A DNA stretch of 36,472 bases from a virus. Positions 1 through 6,205 of the stretch are shown here, piece by piece. The position numbers were made by a program, and so were the translations under genes. The notes below the pieces were generated by a model. It was not told the DNA's origin and ran no database searches. It was given only the letters and a program-made list of their open reading frames with translations. The DNA lies in IMG/VR virus record IMGVR_UViG_3300025115_000033, positions 1 to 36,472 of that record; one strand, written 5' to 3'. How positions within the stretch are numbered: the first letter of the stretch is position 1; the number at the start of each line of letters is the position of its first letter.

Positions 1-5
1 TGGCG

Positions 6-215
6 ATGCTGCTCCTGAGCTTCTTCCTCGGCTGGGCCATGAATCTGTCAGCCGACGTGGTGCGCATCGACACCAACCAGCGCACGGTGATGGCGACGAT
101 CAAGGAGATGGCCGACAGCGCCAAGGATTTCGTCCAGTCCGTGAGCGACCTCAAGGAGAGGCTGGGCGTGACCGAGACCAAGGTCGAGGCGCTGGAGCAA
201 CCACGGGGGCGATGA
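6..215 (+). CDS. Small membrane protein with coiled coil, holin-like (5' end may be cut; frameshifted 3' end)
   Basis: The 69-residue product opens with one hydrophobic segment (residues 2-14). A charged, heptad-like stretch follows (about 20-64: VRIDTNQRT...LKERLGVTETKVEALEQ), typical of a small membrane-anchored coiled-coil protein. It lies upstream of another small membrane protein and an endolysin, so a lysis role such as holin or holin partner is inferred from context. The reading frame is open to the window edge, so the true start may lie outside. The frame stops at 213-215 just after a GGGGG run, while the neighbouring frame continues with good coding sequence to 333. The gene may therefore be longer. 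Confidence 0.5.
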   Translation: MLLLSFFLGWAMNLSADVVRIDTNQRTVMATIKEMADSAKDFVQSVSDLKERLGVTETKVEALEQPRGR

Positions 216-333
216 CGATGACTCCGTGCGCGTCCGCAACGGCGCGACGGAGTGGCTGCATCCGGTGATCGGTTGGTACGACCCGGACGCCATCGACCCT
301 GACAACAAGATGTTCCTGCGGAGGTTGAAGTGA
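211..333 (+). other. Likely 3' part of the preceding gene in the +1 frame
   Basis: This frame reads DDDDSVRVRNGATEWLHPVI and goes on to a stop at 331-333. It looks like real protein (Trp, Tyr, Asp/Pro-rich turns) but has no good ATG; the first GTG is at 226. Removing one G from the GGGGG run at 205-209 joins it smoothly to the preceding gene and gives a product of about 108 residues. Either a homopolymer sequencing error, a genuine mutation or a +1 frameshift would explain this. Confidence 0.45.
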
Positions 334-548
334 ACATGCTTTGGATTCTCACCGGCGCTCTGGGCGCGGTCGTGCTGCAGAAGGCGGTGCGCTACGTCGT
401 GACACCAAAACTCAGCCTGGGCGAGATTCAGGCGCATGTGGCCGACGAGGCCAATGTGGGCGTTGACAAGGCCAGCGCGGTCCTCAAGGTGGTCCGCGAG
501 AAGCCGTGGGTGTTCTATGCCATGAAGAACAAGAGGGGACTGGACTGA
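330..548 (+). CDS. Small membrane protein, putative holin
   Basis: The 72-residue product has one N-terminal membrane segment (about residues 4-18, LWILTGALGAVVLQK) and a polar C-terminal domain with a helical region. The GTG start at 330 overlaps the upstream stop (GTGA) and sits 5 bases after GGAGG at 320-324; an ATG at 336 is the alternative. Position directly before the endolysin supports a holin or lysis accessory role, but there is no family-defining motif. The last eight residues, MKNKRGLD, recur almost exactly as a tiny reading frame at 34101-34127. Confidence 0.6.
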   Translation: MNMLWILTGALGAVVLQKAVRYVVTPKLSLGEIQAHVADEANVGVDKASAVLKVVREKPWVFYAMKNKRGLD

Positions 549-958
549 TGGAACGTCCGTCATGTCTCACGGCGCTTGACATCCAGCGCCTGCAAGAAGT
601 GCATCCCGACCTGCGATGGGTGGTCGTGGAGCTGAGCCGCTACATGGTGATCCGTGTCACATGCGGCCATCGCAGCAAGGCCGAGCAGGATGCCGCCGTG
701 GCGGCGGGCAAGTCGAAGACTCCGTGGCCGAAGTCGAAACACAACTCACTGCCATCCTTGGCCGTTGACGTCGTGCCTCTGGAAGGCAAGCGCATCGACT
801 GGAGCGACAGGGAGCGCATGACCCTCATGGCGGGCATTGCTATCGGCCTTGCCGCCGCCAAGGGCATCGCCATCCGCTGGGGCGGTGACTGGGATGGAGA
901 TGGAGAAGTCAAGGACAACAACTTCGACGACCTGCCGCATCTCGAATTGAAGAAATAG
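548..958 (+). CDS. Endolysin, M15 (VanY/L-Ala-D-Glu) peptidase
   Basis: The 136-residue product is the size of phage M15C endolysins that cut the peptide stem of peptidoglycan. The family zinc signature is visible: a His near residue 65 (KSKHNSLPS), Asp74 in LAVDVVP about nine residues later, and the C-terminal His131 in PHLEL. GHRSKAEQDAA (40-50) matches the conserved segment before the first ligand. The ATG at 548 overlaps the upstream TGA (TGATG). There is no signal peptide and no separate wall-binding domain, so release through a holin is expected. It closes the lysis module and is followed by a terminator. Confidence 0.88.
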   Translation: MERPSCLTALDIQRLQEVHPDLRWVVVELSRYMVIRVTCGHRSKAEQDAAVAAGKSKTPWPKSKHNSLPSLAVDVVPLEGKRIDWSDRERMTLMAGIAIGLAAAKGIAIRWGGDWDGDGEVKDNNFDDLPHLELKK

Positions 959-1078
959 CCTCAACCCGCTTGAACAGCAGGATCAAGACGCTCAGAAGCA
1001 CGAAAACCTGCTGTGGAAGCGGCCTCAGCGCGTGTCACGAGACGTGAAATAGCCGAAAACCACGCCAAACCACCACAA

Positions 1079-1104
1079 AGCCGCCCGTTGAGGGCGGTTT
1101 TTTT
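1079..1104 (+). terminator. Rho-independent terminator after the lysis genes
   Basis: The stem CCGCCC/GGGCGG (1081-1086 and 1092-1097) has a GTTGA loop and is followed directly by a run of seven T. This is a textbook intrinsic terminator closing transcription that has passed through tail and lysis genes. Confidence 0.9.
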
Positions 1105-1464
1105 CATCTCGGAAACCGTTGTCAATCAATCGGTTTGAAAATAATTCGGAGAATCTCGCGAATTTTCGAGTGAAGGCGATTGATTTCACCATATCAGGTG
1201 AGATACTTGGGCCAAGGTCATTGACAGCGTGAGGGTAGGGCGACAGAGCCGAGGGCGCATAGAGCGACAAGCCTCCTACCGCACGCGAGTCCGCACCAAC
1301 CCGAAAGGGGAAGGCCAGCAGCGGGCGACACTGTTCTTTCACATAGCGAGTCGGTCAGTAGGGAGTCGGGCAACAAGTGACACCGACGAACGAAAGCCGA
1401 AGCTGGTGGTTCGCTTCCTTGTGTGACACGCCCAGCAGGAGCCGCCACGTCGTGAGACGTTGCG

Positions 1465-1482
1465 CCTGCTTTCGAAAGCAGG
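1465..1482. promoter_or_regulatory. Perfect 18-bp palindrome, possible operator
   Basis: CCTGCTTTCGAAAGCAGG is its own reverse complement, with no central gap. It lies about 60 bases upstream of the ribosome-binding site of the gene at 1542, next to a second dyad (ACGTC-GTGA-GACGT, 1447-1460). It could be bound by a dimeric regulator or fold into an RNA hairpin; there is no following T-run, so it is not a simple terminator. Confidence 0.5.
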
Positions 1483-1541
1483 ATGGGCAATGCGGGTCAC
1501 AAGCTGCCACAACGGTAGCAGGCACCGCAAAGGAGAACAAG

Positions 1542-1655
1542 ATGAAGACGAAGACGAAGCAGACGCAGAAGCAGCAGCCGCAGCGCAGCACGCGCCGCGA
1601 CTTGATTGACATCCTCCGCGAACACAGCAGCGAAGGTTGCGGGGTGGCACGATGA
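1542..1655 (+). CDS. Small basic protein of unknown function
   Basis: A 37-residue product rich in Lys, Gln, Thr and Arg (MKTKTKQTQKQQPQRSTRRD) with a short helical tail (LIDILREHSSEG). The start is well supported by AAAGGAGAACAAG just upstream, and the stop overlaps the next gene (ATGA). The basic N-terminus suggests nucleic-acid contact, but no family is recognised. It is the first gene after the dyad-rich region and so likely early. Confidence 0.6.
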   Translation: MKTKTKQTQKQQPQRSTRRDLIDILREHSSEGCGVAR

Positions 1656-1846
1656 CAGTGCAATTCTACGTTCTGCAAACGCGGCGCGGCCTGTTCTTAG
1701 GTGACGCGCTGTGCGGATGGGGCGAGACGAAAACCCGCAGCCTAAACCGGGCGCGCAAGTTTTCGACAGCACGGTCAGCCACAGCGGCACGAAAGGACAC
1801 CAGCAATCCCGACCAATGGCACGTCGCCTGTGTTGAGATTGCTTGA
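1652..1846 (+). CDS. Hypothetical protein
   Basis: A 64-residue product beginning MTVQFYVLQTRRGLFLGDAL, with aromatic and basic residues through its length. It reads like a small beta-rich phage protein in which a displayed value or sequence-context domain could sit, but I recognise no family. The ATG overlaps the preceding stop (ATGA), so the pair is probably translationally coupled. A tRNA-like stem structure starts at its stop codon. Confidence 0.6.
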   Translation: MTVQFYVLQTRRGLFLGDALCGWGETKTRSLNRARKFSTARSATAARKDTSNPDQWHVACVEIA

Positions 1847-1897
1847 CTCGAGCGCGGTACCCAAGCCGCCCGCCCCGGTTCGAGGCCGGGGCGAGTC
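1845..1897 (+). other. tRNA-like stem structure, too short for a tRNA
   Basis: A T-arm-like hairpin, GCCCCGG-TTCGAGG-CCGGGGC (1872-1892), carries the canonical TTCGA loop start. It is flanked by complementary GACTC (1845-1849) and GAGTC (1893-1897), as an acceptor stem would be. Only 22 bases lie between the 5' arm and the T-arm, so D and anticodon arms cannot both fit, and no CCA follows. It may be a decayed tRNA or a structured leader for the gene at 1969. Confidence 0.3.
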
Positions 1898-1916
1898 ATC
1901 CCAGCGAAGGTCGACA

Positions 1917-1934
1917 GCCTGCAAAACAGCAGGC
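1917..1934 (+). promoter_or_regulatory. Hairpin in the leader of the next gene
   Basis: GCCTGC-AAAACA-GCAGGC forms a perfect six-pair stem about 20 bases before the ribosome-binding site of the gene at 1969. There is no T-run, so a role in RNA stability or translation is more likely than termination. Confidence 0.35.
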
Positions 1935-1968
1935 GGGCACGGAGCGGGAACAACACAAGGAGCGAGAG

Positions 1969-2694
1969 ATGAAGAAGCAGACCACCGCCAAGGCCGACAC
2001 CACCGTGAAGGCCACCGAAGTCGTCGCCACGGCCAAGAAGGTCCCGATGACTGCCGAGGAGCGGAAGGCCAAGCAGCAGGCGCGCACGAAGGCGTATCTG
2101 GCGGAACAGAAGGCCAAGCGTGCGTCCATGACACAGGAAGAGCGGCGTGCCGCCAAGCGGGCCGCTGCCGCCCAGCGAGCCAATCGTGCGCCGAGCGGCT
2201 GGAGCCTGATGGGCGAGTTGAAGAAGTCGAAGAAGGTCCGCGAGGTCACGCTTGTTGAGGGCGTGAGTGCCGATGGTCGTGTCACCGCGAAGATCGAGTG
2301 CCACGAAGGCGACTACCGCCTCACGGTGTCGGGCGCGGGCGTGAACGCCAATGTGCCGGGGCTGTCGATCAGCGCGGCCAAGGCGCTCGCCAAGCGCATG
2401 ACGGGCCGTGTCATCGACTGGGATGTCGTCGGCACCAACAAGAGCGACGAGGCGACGAGCAGCGGCCCCCGCACGTTCTTCCGCGAGTTCGGCAATGCCG
2501 AGGTTCGCGTCGTGTTCGACACCGATGTTCACAGCGAGGACCGCGCCGAGGTGCAGGTCATCGAGCCGAATGAAGACGAGGTGCTTGTCTACCTCGTCGC
2601 GATCCGGAGCAGCCTGCGTGCCACACTCATCGCCGTCGACAACCAGTTGACGAGCGGCATCCTGCTGGCGCTGGACACGGTCAGCCGCCAGTAG
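1969..2694 (+). CDS. Hypothetical protein with Lys/Ala-rich N-terminal helix
   Basis: The 241-residue product has a long, highly charged helical N-terminal half (about residues 1-75, repeated EERKAKQQ and EERRAAKRAAAAQ). A mixed beta domain follows (VTLVEGVSADGRVTAKIECH and onward). The N-terminus resembles histone-tail-like or linker segments in phage DNA-binding proteins, but no family is recognised. The start is set by AAGGAG in the leader. It ends just before a strong terminator, making it the last gene of this short early unit. Confidence 0.7.
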   Translation: MKKQTTAKADTTVKATEVVATAKKVPMTAEERKAKQQARTKAYLAEQKAKRASMTQEERRAAKRAAAAQRANRAPSGWSLMGELKKSKKVREVTLVEGVSADGRVTAKIECHEGDYRLTVSGAGVNANVPGLSISAAKALAKRMTGRVIDWDVVGTNKSDEATSSGPRTFFREFGNAEVRVVFDTDVHSEDRAEVQVIEPNEDEVLVYLVAIRSSLRATLIAVDNQLTSGILLALDTVSRQ

Positions 2695-2735
2695 ATCGAC
2701 AGGAAGCGAACCACCTACTCGCTATGTGACACCAC

Positions 2736-2775
2736 GAGGCCCCGTTCCCACTTGGGTTCGGGGCCTTTCTTTTAC
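2736..2775 (+). terminator. Rho-independent terminator
   Basis: AGGCCCCG (2737-2744) pairs with CGGGGCCT (2759-2766) around a loop of about 14 bases, followed by TTCTTTT. It closes the unit 1542-2694. A copy of the GTGACAC motif (2726-2732) lies at its upstream foot. Confidence 0.85.
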
Positions 2776-2783
2776 CTTGCCTG

Positions 2784-2805
2784 ACTTGATATAATCCAAT
2801 CAAGT
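2784..2805 (+). promoter_or_regulatory. Extended -10 promoter overlapped by an inverted repeat
   Basis: TGATATAAT (2787-2795) is a perfect extended -10 element, just downstream of the terminator and about 100 bases before the DUF932 gene. No good -35 box lies at the usual distance, as is common for extended -10 promoters. The inverted repeat ACTTGAT (2784-2790) and ATCAAGT (2799-2805) overlaps the -10 and the expected start site, a likely operator. GTGACAC (2726) and GTGTCAC (2840, 2869) flank the promoter. Confidence 0.7.
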
Positions 2806-2893
2806 TCCTATTTTCCCCAACTTATCAGAAGGCCCCGGTGTGTCACGCATGGGAGCGTGGTGTGCGCGGTGTCACAACGCAAAGGAGACGACG

Positions 2894-4126
2894 ATGGAAC
2901 GCGAATGGAAGCCGGGAGAGCGTGCCTACCACCACGGGCGCGAAGGCTACGAGGAGACGTTGGCGAAGGCCGCTCCGATCGTGCAGGAGCGGTTGGACGC
3001 GATGGTGGATCGTGCGCGCGGCGAGAGCGGTGCGGTCGTGGAGAAGCTGATGGCGGAAGCGACCTCGCGTCGTGACTTCCTCCTCGCTGGAGACGAACTC
3101 GACTGGGGTTGGGATGGCAGCGATGTCGTGGTGAGCCACAAGCGCGTGACACAGGCGACAGAGCTTCCGCATCTGCGGGCAACCGACTGGGCGCGCGGTC
3201 AACTCGGCCAGCGCCTGCGTGTTCCCGCTGCCTTCATGGAGGGCCTTGTGGAGGAGGCACGACAGACCTTCTCGGACGGCCAGCCGAAGCCTGTGGCCGT
3301 GATGGCACGTGGCACACTCCACGATCTACTCGACGGCCTGAAGTACCGCTGGGACGACAAGCGCGTGCTTCTGCGTGAGGTGGATGGCGCGGTGCGCGGC
3401 CTCCTCTCCGACTCCTATCAGCCTGTCGACCAGAGCGCCCTCGTCAAGGGCTTCGTTGAGACGTGTCACGCGGTGGGCAGTCGTGGCGGCGTGGAAGTGC
3501 TGCCACTCAGCGGCTCCTACATGACGGAGAAAGCCTACGGCCTGCGGGCGCTGCGTGCCGAGATCATCGAGCCGCTTCCCAACGAGCCGATGGTGCTGGG
3601 CGTGCAGTTGAGCAGCAGCGAGTACGGCGCGGGCAGCACCGAGATCAAGCTCACGCTGACTCGGATGTGGTGCACGAACACGGCCATCGGCGAGTCGGTT
3701 CTGCGAAAGGTCCATCTCGGCGCGGGTCTTCGTGAGAGCGGTGGTGGCCTCATTGAGTTCTCGGAGCGCACGCTGCGTCTCAACAGCGCGGCGGTGGTGA
3801 GCGGGATGCGCGACGCCGTTGCCAGCGTCCTGTGCGAGGGCGGTCGCGACAAGGTGGTGGCACAGATCAGGGAAGCCGCCGACTCCAAGGTGGACGCGAA
3901 AGCGTTGGCGGAAGGCGCGGCCCGACGTGGCGTGCTTCGCAAGTCGGACGTGGAGCGAGTGGTCGACCTCGTGAAGAACGAGGATCGCTTCGACATCCTG
4001 CCCAACACCACGAATCGCGAGAGCCGCCTCCGCTACGCCAACGCCCTCACGTGGTTTGCACACGGCAAGCCCGCCGACGAGCGGCTGTCGCTGGAAGCTG
4101 AGGCTGGACGAGTGCTGGTCGGCTGA
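2894..4126 (+). CDS. DUF932-family phage/plasmid protein
   Basis: The 410-residue product matches the DUF932 (phage/plasmid-like TIGR03299) family in size and layout. It shows an N-terminal helix, a GDELDWGWDG segment, the LLSDSYQPVD motif typical of the family, and MWCTNTAIG, where family members have an R-x-W-C-x-N motif. Family function is unsettled; members are often early genes beside replication and recombination functions. The ATG at 2894 has a strong AAAGGAG site; an in-frame ATG at 2840 would add 18 residues but has no such site. Transcription probably starts at the extended -10 promoter, leaving a leader of about 90 bases. Confidence 0.75.
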   Translation: MEREWKPGERAYHHGREGYEETLAKAAPIVQERLDAMVDRARGESGAVVEKLMAEATSRRDFLLAGDELDWGWDGSDVVVSHKRVTQATELPHLRATDWARGQLGQRLRVPAAFMEGLVEEARQTFSDGQPKPVAVMARGTLHDLLDGLKYRWDDKRVLLREVDGAVRGLLSDSYQPVDQSALVKGFVETCHAVGSRGGVEVLPLSGSYMTEKAYGLRALRAEIIEPLPNEPMVLGVQLSSSEYGAGSTEIKLTLTRMWCTNTAIGESVLRKVHLGAGLRESGGGLIEFSERTLRLNSAAVVSGMRDAVASVLCEGGRDKVVAQIREAADSKVDAKALAEGAARRGVLRKSDVERVVDLVKNEDRFDILPNTTNRESRLRYANALTWFAHGKPADERLSLEAEAGRVLVG

Positions 4127-4143
4127 CGACTGGCGTGACACAA

Positions 4144-4190
4144 CGAGGCCCCGGCGACTCCAGAAGCGAAAGAGTCTGCCGGGGCCTGTC
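4144..4190 (+). terminator. Strong GC hairpin without T-run
   Basis: AGGCCCCGGC pairs with GCCGGGGCCT around a roughly 20-base interior that itself contains GACTC/GAGTC. It resembles the terminator stem at 2737-2766 (same AGGCCCC core) but lacks a T-tract. It may attenuate transcription or protect an RNA end rather than terminate fully. Confidence 0.5.
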
Positions 4191-4213
4191 AACCCTGTGC
4201 AGGAGGTTCGACC

Positions 4214-4510
4214 ATGAGTGTAGCACATCGGCAGCAACGGTGGTACTCGCGTGACACCGTCCGCATGAAGATCGAGACAGCGACCACGGCCCGCGAGGCT
4301 GCGGATGCCTTGTGGATTGCCAGCAGCCATCGTGACTGCGAGCGCACAGATCACACCAACGGATTCGAAGTCGACGGCGTTGACGCCGTGATCGAGCGGG
4401 AAGCCCGCATCCGCTACCAACGTGTCACCGCCCGCCCAGCCCCAGCGGTTCTCACCATCGGCTGGCTGTTCTCCCACCAAGACAACGGAGGCCCATCGTG
4501 CGAAAGCTGA
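4214..4510 (+). CDS. Hypothetical protein
   Basis: A 98-residue product beginning MSVAHRQQRWYSRDTVRMKI. The centre (ATTAREAADALWIASSHRDC) is predicted helical, followed by a DGVDAVIEREARIRYQR segment. The start is well set by CAGGAGG. The C-terminus overlaps the next gene by 13 bases. No family is recognised. Confidence 0.65.
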   Translation: MSVAHRQQRWYSRDTVRMKIETATTAREAADALWIASSHRDCERTDHTNGFEVDGVDAVIEREARIRYQRVTARPAPAVLTIGWLFSHQDNGGPSCES

Positions 4511-4968
4511 CACCACTCACCATGAGCGCAATGGACGAGAGCTTCTACGCCAAGGCGTTCTCCGGCCACCGCATCCCGGCTCGACTCAAGGCCGCTGTCA
4601 TCCGCATCTGCAACTCCTACGGCCTTCGCAGCGTGGTCGACCCTCTCCACATCTGCAACATCATCGCCTTCGAATGTGGCACGGGTGATGGTGAAGGCGT
4701 GTTCTGGGAGGAGGTTGGCAAACGCTATCGCTGCGACCGTGTTGGCAACGCTTGGCTCGTCGTGGACACGAGCGACGAGAGGGTTGTGACACGCTGGGAG
4801 GCCAACGAGGACTGGAGCATCCGTCAAGCGATGTCTGCCGCGATGGCGGACGCACTTCGCCGAGATGAGATGTGGCTTTCCTCGTGGATGGAGATGCTTC
4901 GTGTTGAGCGTGGTGCAATCGGTGTTGGACGCGAGTGGGTGTTCGCAAGCATGAAGGAGCAGCGATGA
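4498..4968 (+). CDS. Hypothetical protein
   Basis: A 156-residue product with an aromatic-rich middle (FWEEVGKRYRCDRVGNAWLV) and a helical C-terminal half (SIRQAMSAAMADALRRDEMW). I chose the GTG at 4498 because GGAGG lies seven bases upstream; ATG at 4522 is possible. The gene overlaps both neighbours, consistent with one operon from the 2790 promoter. No family is recognised. Confidence 0.65.
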   Translation: MRKLTPLTMSAMDESFYAKAFSGHRIPARLKAAVIRICNSYGLRSVVDPLHICNIIAFECGTGDGEGVFWEEVGKRYRCDRVGNAWLVVDTSDERVVTRWEANEDWSIRQAMSAAMADALRRDEMWLSSWMEMLRVERGAIGVGREWVFASMKEQR

Positions 4969-5408
4969 ACACCGAGGGCGAGATCCACAAAGGCACAGGC
5001 ATCCTCGACATCCTGATGAGGACGCTTGAGCAGCGGCTTGTCGCTTATTCGCGCATGGTGCGAGACATCGACTTCTTTCTCGACAACAGAGGTGAAGGGC
5101 CTCGCGACATGAGGCTACAATCCATTCACCTCGAGGGTTGGAACAGCAGCAAGCATCCAGACGCAAGGATGCTCTGCAGCGTATACATCGACGAGCTTCC
5201 GCCGAGCGTGAGCCTCGGCATGGTCTATTGGCTTCGCGGGATGATCGTGTCACAGATTGGCGCGACGGCCTACGAGATCGAGACGCTTGCGAAGACGATG
5301 CCGATTCTCCAGCCCGAGGAGAAAGAGGCTATCATCGCACGCACGCACCGCCGCTCACAGGTCTCGCCGCCAGTGGTGGAGCGGCCCGACAGCAACGGAG
5401 GTGCATGA
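4965..5408 (+). CDS. Hypothetical protein
   Basis: A 147-residue product with two amphipathic helical stretches (ILDILMRTLEQRLVAYSRMV near the start; YEIETLAKTMPILQPEEKEA near residue 110) and a Pro/Ser-rich tail. It starts on ATGA overlapping the previous stop. No family is recognised; helical content suggests a protein-protein interaction role. Confidence 0.65.
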   Translation: MNTEGEIHKGTGILDILMRTLEQRLVAYSRMVRDIDFFLDNRGEGPRDMRLQSIHLEGWNSSKHPDARMLCSVYIDELPPSVSLGMVYWLRGMIVSQIGATAYEIETLAKTMPILQPEEKEAIIARTHRRSQVSPPVVERPDSNGGA

Positions 5409-5635
5409 TGTCGCGAGTGAAGAACAAGGTTCAACTTCGCCGTGATCCATTCGCCCGCAGGACGCTGCTGCGAGAGCGTGTTACACACGAAAACCGAACG
5501 TGCAACTGGTGTGGAAGCCGTGCCCGCTTCGTCTACGGCTGGGAGTCTGACGACAGTCGCGGTGGTGTGTCACACACGCACGCCTTCTGCGGTGTCGACT
5601 GCTGGGAGTCCTACTGGGACGAAAGGAGGGCCTGA
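5405..5635 (+). CDS. Small zinc-ribbon-like protein
   Basis: A 76-residue product with Cys pairs CNWCGSRARF and FCGVDCWESYW. This CxxC...CxxxC arrangement is typical of small treble-clef or zinc-ribbon proteins. Two adjacent ATGs (5405, 5408) overlap the previous stop; I give the first. A nucleic-acid or protein binding role is inferred from the fold only. Confidence 0.65.
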   Translation: MMSRVKNKVQLRRDPFARRTLLRERVTHENRTCNWCGSRARFVYGWESDDSRGGVSHTHAFCGVDCWESYWDERRA

Positions 5636-5925
5636 TGAACTGCAACGAGTACGTCAGATGCCTCGGCTGCAACGGCGAGTGGATCGTCATGCCTTGCCGC
5701 ATCATGGCAGACAGCGTGACACACGCTGGTCGCAGCGCACGCATCTCGGTGCCAGAGATGAACGGCGAGTGGCTGATCTCGCCAGAAGGCATGTTCGGCA
5801 ACGTGGGCGGCAACGACTGGGCCATCTACACTCTTCATCCCGACGACTGTGCCCGCCTCGTCGCAAAGGCAGCAGAGGGTATGAACCCGCTTCCGCATCG
5901 TGTCGCGCTTGGTTCTCTATCTTGA
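5635..5925 (+). CDS. Hypothetical protein with N-terminal CxxC
   Basis: A 96-residue product starting MNCNEYVRCLGCNGEWIVMP, with Cys at 3, 9, 12 and 20 that could bind one metal ion. The rest is Gly/Trp-rich and probably beta (GEWLISPEGMFGNVGG). TGATG overlap with the gene before. The last gene of the unit upstream of a new promoter. Confidence 0.6.
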   Translation: MNCNEYVRCLGCNGEWIVMPCRIMADSVTHAGRSARISVPEMNGEWLISPEGMFGNVGGNDWAIYTLHPDDCARLVAKAAEGMNPLPHRVALGSLS

Positions 5926-5944
5926 TCTTATTATATTGTGACAC
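5909..5944 (+). promoter_or_regulatory. Promoter with GTGACAC abutting the -10
   Basis: TATATT (5932-5937) is a 5/6 match to the -10 consensus. TTGGTT (5909-5914) stands 17 bases upstream as a weak -35. The local sequence is the most A+T-rich of the area. A copy of GTGACAC (5938-5944) begins on the next base and so covers the expected transcription start. It would drive the ribbon-helix-helix gene and the recombination genes beyond. Confidence 0.55.
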
Positions 5945-5977
5945 TCTGGAAACCCACTAACAGAAGGGACTCAGACG

Positions 5978-6205
5978 ATGAACAGCGAGATGAGAACCCG
6001 ACCGGGGCCGAAGCGAAAGGAGGTGAGACTCAGCGAGAAGGTGGTGGTATGTCTCACGCCCATCGCTCTCATGCGAGTAACAAGAGCGGCCATTCTGCAA
6101 GGAAAGTCGATCTCGGAGTTCTGCCGTGACTCTGCGAGTGATCGAGCCGAGAAGGTGCTGGCCGGGGCAGCGGCTGGCGATAGCAAACGTGCAGGGAGGA
6201 ACTGA
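5978..6205 (+). CDS. Ribbon-helix-helix (Arc/CopG-like) DNA-binding protein
   Basis: The 75-residue product shows the pattern of a ribbon-helix-helix repressor. A short strand (KEVRLSEKVVVCLTP, about residues 14-28) is followed by helix A (IALMRVTRAAILQGK), a turn (SIS) and helix B (EFCRDSASDRAEKVL). The spacing fits the Arc/MetJ/CopG fold, which binds operators as a dimer. It sits directly after the 5932 promoter and could regulate it. It is also a candidate to bind the palindromic GTG(A/T)CAC sites, though nothing in the sequence proves this. Confidence 0.7.
   Translation: MNSEMRTRPGPKRKEVRLSEKVVVCLTPIALMRVTRAAILQGKSISEFCRDSASDRAEKVLAGAAAGDSKRAGRN

Larger units (their letters stand above)
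959..1541 (+). promoter_or_regulatory. Intergenic regulatory region rich in short dyads
   Basis: I see no convincing gene in these 583 bases. After the terminator comes a relatively A+T-rich stretch with several small inverted repeats: AAACCG/CGGTTT (1113-1136), TCACC/GGTGA (1186-1201), ACGTC/GACGT (1447-1460) and a perfect 18-bp palindrome (1465-1482). Three copies of the GTG(A/T)CAC motif also fall here (1032, 1377, 1423). A frame of about 30 codons ending at 1052 and a 65-codon frame at 1229-1426 lack starts or ribosome-binding sites I trust. The stretch probably holds promoters and operators for the genes after 1541, but no clean -35/-10 pair is visible. Confidence 0.5.

Noticed and set aside
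960-1052. Coding-like frame of about 30 codons after the endolysin
   Set aside because: The frame has no ATG, GTG or TTG near its start and ends before a terminator; it may be a remnant.
1229-1426. A 65-codon frame starting with GTG
   Set aside because: No ribosome-binding site, basic low-information sequence and position inside a dyad-rich noncoding stretch.
1845-1897. A functional tRNA gene
   Set aside because: At 53 bases it cannot hold D and anticodon arms, and no other tRNA is visible in the window.
1339-2729. A 13-bp inverted repeat (TCACATAGCGAGT at 1339-1351 and its complement at 2717-2729) around the first early genes
   Set aside because: Pairs of this length are expected by chance several times in a window this size, and there is no transposase between them.
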